Assembly: GCA_041623895.1 (NCBI GenBank) | Contig: JBFJVZ010000262.1 | Location: 1-11,196, forward strand | Source: JBFJVZ01 sp041623895 | Lineage (GTDB): Bacteria; Planctomycetota; Planctomycetia; Pirellulales; Pirellulaceae | Direction of reading: 5' to 3' | Length of the DNA stretch: 11,196 bases | Part shown: piece after piece, positions 6,741 through 11,196 of the stretch | Position numbering within the stretch: position 1 is the stretch's first letter | How the letters are laid out: every line of letters begins with the position of its first letter | The notes under the pieces: model-generated | Told to the model about the DNA's origin: nothing | The model's database searches: none | The model's input: the letters and a program-made list of their open reading frames with translations, nothing else | Position numbers and translations under genes: made by a program

Positions 6741-7325
6741 CTATGTGTATTTCTCCAGCCAACGAAGCAAGCCAGCCGCTAAAGCTTCGTCGCTTTCAAT
6801 GGAACCAGCTGACTGCTTGGATTGAAAGTCTGTTTCCAGTTCCGCCAGCGGCTCCTGAAGTTCCCGTTTCGCTTCTTCGGACAGCCGGTCGACGAACAGG
6901 ACTCCGTTCAGATGGTCGTTTTCGTGCTGCAGGACTCGAGCCAGAAACCCATCGACTTCACGTTCGATTGGATTGCCCTGCAAATCATAAGCGCTTAGAC
7001 GAATTGTTTTCGGTCGCTTGACGTTGCCATACAGCCCGGGCAGGCTGAGACAGCCTTCTTGCGCAGTTTCGTTTCCTTTGGGGAATTGCAATTCGGGATT
7101 GATCACGACCAGCTCTTCACCCTCGCCCTGTTGCCCGGAGGGATTTGCCACAAACATCCGCAACGGCAAATCGACTTGATTGGCGGCCAGCCCCACGCCC
7201 TCTGCTTCGTACATCAATTCCAGCATCCGTGCCGCGATCTCCTTCAACTCGTTATCGACACGGCAAATCGGCTTGCTTTTGTACCGCAGCGTGGGGTGCG
7301 GATAACGAATGATTTCAAGTTCCAT
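6741..7325 (-). CDS. def: Peptide deformylase
   Basis: This metalloenzyme removes the formyl group from the N-terminal methionine of new proteins, in the cytoplasm at the ribosome. All three signature motifs are present in the 194-residue product: GVGLAANQ (43-50), EGCLSLP (90-96, metal ligand C92) and QHENDH (133-138, ligands H134 and H138 and catalytic E135). The EGCLS form of motif 2 and the lack of extra N-terminal sequence suggest the bacterial type 1 class. The C-terminus extends about 25 residues past the usual helix with a variable, acidic tail. The ATG at 7325 starts at the normal distance from the first strand (EIIRYPHPTLR) but lacks a recognisable Shine-Dalgarno. Instead the bases directly before it (7326-7339) form one arm of an inverted repeat. 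It is transcribed divergently from mch. Confidence 0.97.
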   Translation of the reverse strand: MELEIIRYPHPTLRYKSKPICRVDNELKEIAARMLELMYEAEGVGLAANQVDLPLRMFVANPSGQQGEGEELVVINPELQFPKGNETAQEGCLSLPGLYGNVKRPKTIRLSAYDLQGNPIEREVDGFLARVLQHENDHLNGVLFVDRLSEEAKRELQEPLAELETDFQSKQSAGSIESDEALAAGLLRWLEKYT

Positions 7326-7388
7326 AAGTCACAGAATCGGCTGGCGAGAGACAACGATGTGATAACAGGATGAACGATTCTGTCACTT
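7326..7388. promoter_or_regulatory. Inverted repeat in the def/mch divergent spacer
   Basis: AAGTCACAGAATCG at 7326-7339 is the reverse complement of CGATTCTGTCACTT at 7375-7388 in 13 of 14 positions, with a 35-base spacer. The left arm touches the def start codon. On the def strand the right arm contains GTGACA, close to a -35 box, and TATCAC 16 bases on could be a weak -10. A GATAAC at 7361-7366 preceded by TG could serve mch on the other strand. The dyad may be an operator for a dimeric regulator of both operons, or a hairpin at the def mRNA 5' end. Both readings are inference. Confidence 0.5.
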
Positions 7389-7457
7389 TTGTGCAGGGGA
7401 GATTATTTGCCCGGCCTGCCTGCTGGACACCGTGGTGCGATTGGACCACCATTTGGC

Positions 7458-8405
7458 ATGCAAAACAGAAAAACGATTGCACTGTTTAAGCGAGCCCTCA
7501 CTTCGCCGGCGGAACCCAATCTCCAGGTGCGATCCATCGGTGAATCAACAATTTTGGACGCTGGGATCGACACTCGCGGCTCTTTGGAAGCCGGGATTCT
7601 ACTGGCGCGTCTTTGTCTGGCTGATAGCGCGACCGTCCGACTAACGCCGGCCAACCCAGACTTACTGGCCAGCGACAATTCCGTTTACGTGCGAACGGAC
7701 CACCCTCTGGTCGCCTGCTTGGGAGCCCAGTACGCAGGCTGGCCGGTGCAAACGGACGACTTTTTTGCGATGGGCAGCGGCCCGATGAGAATGCGGCGCG
7801 GTAAGGAAGAAGTGCTGGAACAACTGCAACTGATCGAAGCAGCTTCGCAAGTCGCCGGCGTGCTGGAATCGGACAAGCTGCCCACGCCAGCGGCCATCGA
7901 ACTGATCGCGGCCGAGTGCGGCGTCCCGAGCGATTCCATCCACCTTGCGATTGCCCCGTCAACGTCGATCGCCGGCAGCGTGCAAGTCGTCGCCCGCAGC
8001 ATCGAAACAGCAATGCACAAACTGCATGAGTTAAAGTTTGACGTGCGGCGAATCGTGTCAGCCACCGGAGTAGCACCGCTCCCGCCGCCGGCCGAACCTG
8101 GAAACACGGTGGCCGGCATTGGGCGGACCAATGATGCGGTTTTGTATGGCGCTCGCGTGACACTGTGGGTCGACTGTGACGACAAGCAAATCGATGCCGT
8201 CGCCGAGAATGTGCCGAGCCGTAGTTCCGCGGATTATGGCCGGCCATTTGCCGAGATATTCAAAGATTATGAGTACGATTTTTACCGTGTCGATCCGTTG
8301 TTGTTTAGTCCCGCCGTGGTCACGTTTCACAATTTGAAGTCGGGTCGGACTTGGAGTCACGGATCGGTTGAAACCGATATTCTCAGGCAATCTTTTTTGA
8401 AATGA
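7458..8405 (+). CDS. mch: Methenyltetrahydromethanopterin cyclohydrolase
   Basis: It interconverts methenyl-H4MPT and 5-formyl-H4MPT in the H4MPT-linked C1 pathway used by methanogens, methylotrophs and some planctomycetes for formaldehyde oxidation or detoxification. The 315-residue product (from ATG 7458) shows the family landmarks: DTRGSLEAGILLARLCL (38-54), HPLVACLGAQYAGWPV (82-97), FFAMGSGPMR (102-111), APSTSIAGSVQVVARSIE (166-183), IGRTNDAVLYGARV (221-234), GRPFAEIF (261-268) and FYRVDPLLFSPAVV (275-288). ATG 7458 gives the normal length. An in-frame TTG at 7407, behind an excellent AGGGGAG, would add 17 residues of doubtful coding character. The stop overlaps the next start (ATGA). Partner genes of the pathway (fae, fhc, mtd) are not in this window. 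Confidence 0.94.
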   Translation: MQNRKTIALFKRALTSPAEPNLQVRSIGESTILDAGIDTRGSLEAGILLARLCLADSATVRLTPANPDLLASDNSVYVRTDHPLVACLGAQYAGWPVQTDDFFAMGSGPMRMRRGKEEVLEQLQLIEAASQVAGVLESDKLPTPAAIELIAAECGVPSDSIHLAIAPSTSIAGSVQVVARSIETAMHKLHELKFDVRRIVSATGVAPLPPPAEPGNTVAGIGRTNDAVLYGARVTLWVDCDDKQIDAVAENVPSRSSADYGRPFAEIFKDYEYDFYRVDPLLFSPAVVTFHNLKSGRTWSHGSVETDILRQSFLK

Positions 8406-9304
8406 GTGGGCGTATTTTGGTTCTCGGTGGCGGCGAAGGCTGGCATGCTGGTCAATTGCGCGAAGCAGCTCGCATGATCGGATGCGAGATCTGTTTTGCG
8501 ACCTACGAGTCACTTTCCGCATCGATCGAACCGAATTCGACGCAGCTGCTATCGGAAGTTGGTGATCTTCGCAGCTTCGATGCCGTGCTGACTCGTACCA
8601 TGCCAGCCGGATCGCTTGAACAAGTCACTTTTCGCCTGGCCATCCTGCACGATTACGCTGATGCTAATCTGCCGATTGTCAATCCACCGCGGTCTCTGGA
8701 AATCGCTATCGACAAGTATGCGACTCTGGCACACGTTGCCAAACTCGGCTTTCAGGTTCCGCCGACGCAAGTCGTGCAGTCTCGCAACTCCGCGATCAAG
8801 GCATTCGAGGAGCTAGGCGGCGATTGCGTGATCAAGCCAATTTTTGGCGGCGAAGGGCGGGGAGTGATGCGAATTCAAGACAGCCAACTGGCGTGGTACA
8901 CGTTTGCCACGCTGGAGCAATTGAACGCGGTTTTTTATGTGCAGCAATTCATCGCCCCGGGCGGCATTGATACTCGATTCCTGGTCGTTGGCGATCAGGT
9001 GTTCGGCGTTCGCCGTGAAAACAAGCACGATTTTCGCACCAACGTTTCCAGCGGTGCCGACGTGTATGCAGTCGACCCGACGCCGCACCAGCGCCTGATG
9101 GCGACGCAGATCGCGCGCTCAATCGGACTGAAATTCGCTTCGGTCGATATCATCGAAGCAGACGATGGCACGCCCCGAGTCCTGGAGGTGAACGCGATTC
9201 CAGGCTGGCGCGGTGCGCAATCGGTATCGGACATCAATATTGCCGCAGAAATCATTTCGCTGTTGCTGGCAGAGTCGCGAAGAACGGAGGAAATTGCCGG
9301 ATGA
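8402..9304 (+). CDS. RimK-like ATP-grasp ligase linked to H4MPT genes
   Basis: The 300-residue product belongs to the ATP-grasp superfamily, which joins a carboxylate to an amine through an acyl-phosphate. Visible motifs: NPPRSLEIAIDKYAT (94-108, start of the ATP-binding region), the grasp lysine and glycine loop VIKPIFGGEGRGV (143-155), the strand YVQQFI (179-184) with DTRFLVVGDQVFGVRRE (190-206), a basic segment HDFRTNVSSGA (209-219) and the Mg-binding end VLEVNAIPGWRG (260-271). These resemble RimK and the archaeal ligases that add glutamate to H4MPT or F420 (MptN/CofF), and the ATP-grasp orf found in methylotroph H4MPT clusters. It overlaps mch and the next gene by ATGA at both ends. I infer an amino-acid ligase for the C1 cofactor; the amino acid and acceptor cannot be read from the sequence. 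Confidence 0.85.
   Translation: MSGRILVLGGGEGWHAGQLREAARMIGCEICFATYESLSASIEPNSTQLLSEVGDLRSFDAVLTRTMPAGSLEQVTFRLAILHDYADANLPIVNPPRSLEIAIDKYATLAHVAKLGFQVPPTQVVQSRNSAIKAFEELGGDCVIKPIFGGEGRGVMRIQDSQLAWYTFATLEQLNAVFYVQQFIAPGGIDTRFLVVGDQVFGVRRENKHDFRTNVSSGADVYAVDPTPHQRLMATQIARSIGLKFASVDIIEADDGTPRVLEVNAIPGWRGAQSVSDINIAAEIISLLLAESRRTEEIAG
9286..9290 (+). promoter_or_regulatory. Ribosome binding site of the OleC-like gene inside the ATP-grasp gene
   Basis: GGAGG lies 10 bases before the ATG at 9301, within the last codons of the preceding gene. This is a strong anti-16S match at a slightly long distance, so the third gene of the operon can initiate on its own as well as by coupling. Confidence 0.65.
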
Positions 9305-10992
9305 GCGACAAGCAGATCGACGGCAATGTTGCGGCGCGACTGCGCATCGTTGCCTCGTTGATGCCGGGAGCGATCGCGATCGCACAGCCGGACGGCAAAC
9401 CGGGTCAAGATGGATTGCGCAATTATGCGTTGACCACATTCCAGAGTCTGGATGAAAGCAGTCAGGCAATCGCTCGTGGACTGGTCGCTTGGGGCATTCG
9501 TCCCAACATGCGGTTAGTGATGCTGGTTCCTTTCGGTGCGTCGTTCATACAACTGGCGTTCGCCCTGTTGAAAGCCGGCGTAACAATGGTGCTGATCGAT
9601 CCAGGCATGAACCGCAAGCACTTAATTCAGTGTTTGAGCGAAGCCAGGCCCGATGGATTTGTGGGAATACCAAAAGCGCAGGCGATTCGCACCCTACTAC
9701 GAGGAAAGTTCCCAACGGCAAAGTGGAACGTTACCGTCGGCCGCCGTTACTTTTGGGCGGGCAAGACGCTGCGGCAGATCGAAGCGATGGGCAACCGCAA
9801 CGACAGCGAAACCAGACAACCAATGCTGCCGCGAATCGAGCGGAGCGACGCCGCTGCGATCATCTTCACCACCGGCAGCACCGGACCACCAAAAGGTGTG
9901 TTGTACACGCATGGCACCTTTCACGCTCAGATTGATCTGATTCGCGAGCGGTACGACATTCATCGTGGCTCCCGCGATCTTGCCTGCTTCCCGCTGTTCG
10001 GGCTGTTCGACGCCGTGATGGGCGTGACCACAATTATCCCCGACATGGACCCCACGCGGCCGGCGGAAGTCGACCCCTCGGCTTTGATCGAAGCGGCCAC
10101 ACAGTGGGAAGTCGACCAGGCGTTCGGGTCGCCGGCGCTGTGGAACACGGTGGTCCGCTGGTGCCACCAACACAATCTCCAGCGGCCTTTCCCGACGCTA
10201 CGTCGTGTGCTTTCCGCCGGTGCCCCGGTGCCAGCCGAGACGCTGAAAGAACTTCGCGAATTGGTTAATCCCGATGCGAACATCCAGACGCCCTACGGTG
10301 CCACCGAAGCGCTACCGATTGCTTCGATTGAATCACGCGAAGTGATCGCAGAAACGGGGCCGGCTGCCGCGAAGGGCAAAGGAGTCTGTGTGGGTACGCC
10401 CTTCGAGAGTGTTCAGTGGAAAGTGATCGAGATTGACGACGGCCCCATTAAATCGATCGATCAAATCAAAGAATTAAAGCAAGGAAAGATTGGCGAGCTG
10501 ATGGTCACCGGACCAATGGTGACCAAAGAATACGTCATCCGATCGGAGCAGAACGCATTGCACAAGGTAGCGGACGGTGATCGCATCTGGCATCGAATGG
10601 GAGACGTTGGTTACTTGGACGAGCGGGGCCGGTTTTGGTTTTGTGGTCGCAAAGCGCACCGCGTCGTTTGCGGCGATCGCACGATGTTCACGATTCCTTG
10701 CGAAGCAGTCTTTAACTCGCATCCGTCGGTTTATCGATCTGCCTTGGTACCGCGTGGTCAACGTCCCAACCAAACGCCTGTGATCCTGGTCGAGACGCAT
10801 CCCGAACAGCAGCCACAAAGCGAACAAGAAACGATCGCCTTGCGGGATCAGCTCTTGGATCTGGCTTCGCGAAACCCGCTGACCATGCGGATCAAAGAGA
10901 TCATCGTTCGCAGCCAGCCCTTGCCCGTGGACATCCGCCATAACAGCAAGATCTTCCGTGAGCAGTTGGCGAAAGAGTTGGCGCCGCCCTAA
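9301..10992 (+). CDS. oleC: OleC-type AMP-forming ligase (beta-lactone synthetase family)
   Basis: The 563-residue product is an ANL-superfamily adenylating enzyme: P-loop TTGSTGPPKG (190-199), A5-type YGATE (332-336), the ribose-binding Asp in HRMGDVGYLD (431-440), FCGRK (447-451) and a C-terminal lysine in DIRHNSKIF (544-552). It matches OleC more closely than ordinary acyl-CoA ligases: IIPDMDPTRPAEVDP (245-259), FGSPAL (275-280), VLSAGAPVPAETL (303-315) and the length (OleC of Xanthomonas is about 550). OleC uses ATP to close 2-alkyl-3-hydroxy fatty acids into beta-lactones on the way to long-chain olefins, with OleA, OleB and OleD. None of those partners is in the window. The ATG overlaps the ATP-grasp stop (ATGA). 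Alternatively it activates a different acid connected with the C1 cofactor. The family call is good; the substrate is open. Confidence 0.8.
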   Translation: MSDKQIDGNVAARLRIVASLMPGAIAIAQPDGKPGQDGLRNYALTTFQSLDESSQAIARGLVAWGIRPNMRLVMLVPFGASFIQLAFALLKAGVTMVLIDPGMNRKHLIQCLSEARPDGFVGIPKAQAIRTLLRGKFPTAKWNVTVGRRYFWAGKTLRQIEAMGNRNDSETRQPMLPRIERSDAAAIIFTTGSTGPPKGVLYTHGTFHAQIDLIRERYDIHRGSRDLACFPLFGLFDAVMGVTTIIPDMDPTRPAEVDPSALIEAATQWEVDQAFGSPALWNTVVRWCHQHNLQRPFPTLRRVLSAGAPVPAETLKELRELVNPDANIQTPYGATEALPIASIESREVIAETGPAAAKGKGVCVGTPFESVQWKVIEIDDGPIKSIDQIKELKQGKIGELMVTGPMVTKEYVIRSEQNALHKVADGDRIWHRMGDVGYLDERGRFWFCGRKAHRVVCGDRTMFTIPCEAVFNSHPSVYRSALVPRGQRPNQTPVILVETHPEQQPQSEQETIALRDQLLDLASRNPLTMRIKEIIVRSQPLPVDIRHNSKIFREQLAKELAPP

Positions 10993-10995
10993 CGT

Positions 10996-11046
10996 AGGCC
11001 AGGACCTGGAGAGTGTCCGGCTTAGGAAGGAATTTGAGCCTGGCTT
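10996..11046 (+). terminator. Possible terminator after the mch operon
   Basis: AGGCCAGG (10996-11003) can pair with CCTGGCTT (11039-11046, one G-U pair), and the run TTTTCTT overlaps the right arm (11045-11051). The 35-base loop is long for an intrinsic terminator, so this is tentative. It begins four bases after the last stop codon. Confidence 0.35.
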
Positions 11047-11062
11047 TTCTTATCAGTAACGG

Positions 11063-11108
11063 TGGTTGTCGGCATCGACGTTTTCGTTCCTCACAACCAT
11101 CCGACAAC
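11063..11108. repeat. Inverted repeat with two alternative pairings
   Basis: GTTGTCGG (11065-11072) is perfectly complementary to CCGACAAC (11101-11108). Overlapping bases TGGTTGT (11063-11069) can instead pair with ACAACCA (11093-11099). The two hairpins exclude each other. A further short hairpin, CTGC-GTA-GCAG, spans 11108-11118. No gene is supported here. Confidence 0.5.
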
Positions 11109-11131
11109 TGCGTAGCAGTGGCAGCTTAGAG

Positions 11132-11191
11132 CCTGGGGTCAGGATTGCTCGTCTGAGCGAGCATTCCGCAGCCCCAGGACACGTCATGTCC
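11132..11191. repeat. Nested hairpin followed by a second hairpin at the window end
   Basis: CCTGGGG (11132-11138) pairs with CCCCAGG (11172-11178), enclosing a perfect inner stem TGCTCG (11146-11151) and CGAGCA (11158-11163) with a 6-base loop. Directly after it, GGACA (11177-11181) pairs with TGTCC (11187-11191) around CGTCA; the two outer stems share GG at 11177-11178. It may be the edge of a structured RNA, a dispersed repeat or a regulatory leader of a gene beyond the window. Confidence 0.5.
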
Positions 11192-11196
11192 AGCTC

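Noticed and set aside
6736..6762. Longer fmt start at a TTG (6762)
   Set aside because: It would overlap def by 22 bases; the added residues AGEIHIES are not part of the family, and the ATG at 6735 lies at the normal distance from the first strand.
7498..8247. 249-codon open frame on the minus strand inside mch
   Set aside because: Arg/Ser-rich antisense product opposite well-conserved Mch motifs; no independent support.
10901..11107. 68-codon open frame on the minus strand at the right end
   Set aside because: Cys/Arg-rich translation with no domain, partly antisense to the OleC-like gene and partly across potential hairpins.

Overview
The window reads as chromosomal DNA from a planctomycete, most likely of the Pirellulaceae (Rhodopirellula/Blastopirellula type). 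Three things point there: a tetrahydromethanopterin (H4MPT) C1 gene (mch) in an otherwise bacterial genome, a divergent Nramp-like transporter of a kind I associate with planctomycetes, and G/C-rich palindromic repeats (core GGGAG...CTCCC) in the intergenic gaps. No source organism is given, so this is inference.

Layout. Positions 1-288 are a non-coding leader with one intact and one decayed copy of the palindromic repeat, a TATAAT box and a strong ribosome binding site. A forward block follows: thioredoxin reductase (trxB, 289-1356), an Nramp-like transporter lacking the usual metal-site residues (1384-3072), asparaginyl-tRNA synthetase (asnS, 3163-4557) and glutamyl-Q tRNA(Asp) synthetase (gluQ, 4557-5504, overlapping asnS by one base). 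Positions 5505-5745 hold a tandem 59-bp duplication and an inverted pair of the repeat (REPIN-like), between convergent genes. The reverse-strand block is def-fmt (peptide deformylase, then methionyl-tRNA formyltransferase, 7325 down to 5746). A 132-bp divergent spacer with a 13-of-14 inverted repeat separates def from a forward operon: mch (7458-8405), a RimK-like ATP-grasp ligase (8402-9304) and an OleC-type AMP-forming ligase (9301-10992). Both junctions in this operon are ATGA overlaps. The last 200 bases carry no convincing gene but are rich in potential hairpins.

How the genes work together. Most of the window is housekeeping: thiol redox, charging and modification of tRNAs for NAY codons, and formylation/deformylation of the initiator Met. 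The most notable part is the mch operon. Mch interconverts methenyl- and formyl-H4MPT in C1 transfer, and the ATP-grasp protein resembles those that travel with H4MPT genes and may add an amino acid to the pterin cofactor. The third gene looks like OleC, the beta-lactone synthetase of long-chain olefin synthesis, but no oleA, oleB or oleD is visible here. Its tight coupling to C1 genes is the best candidate for an undescribed link. No CRISPR array, tRNA, rRNA, prophage or intact insertion sequence was seen.
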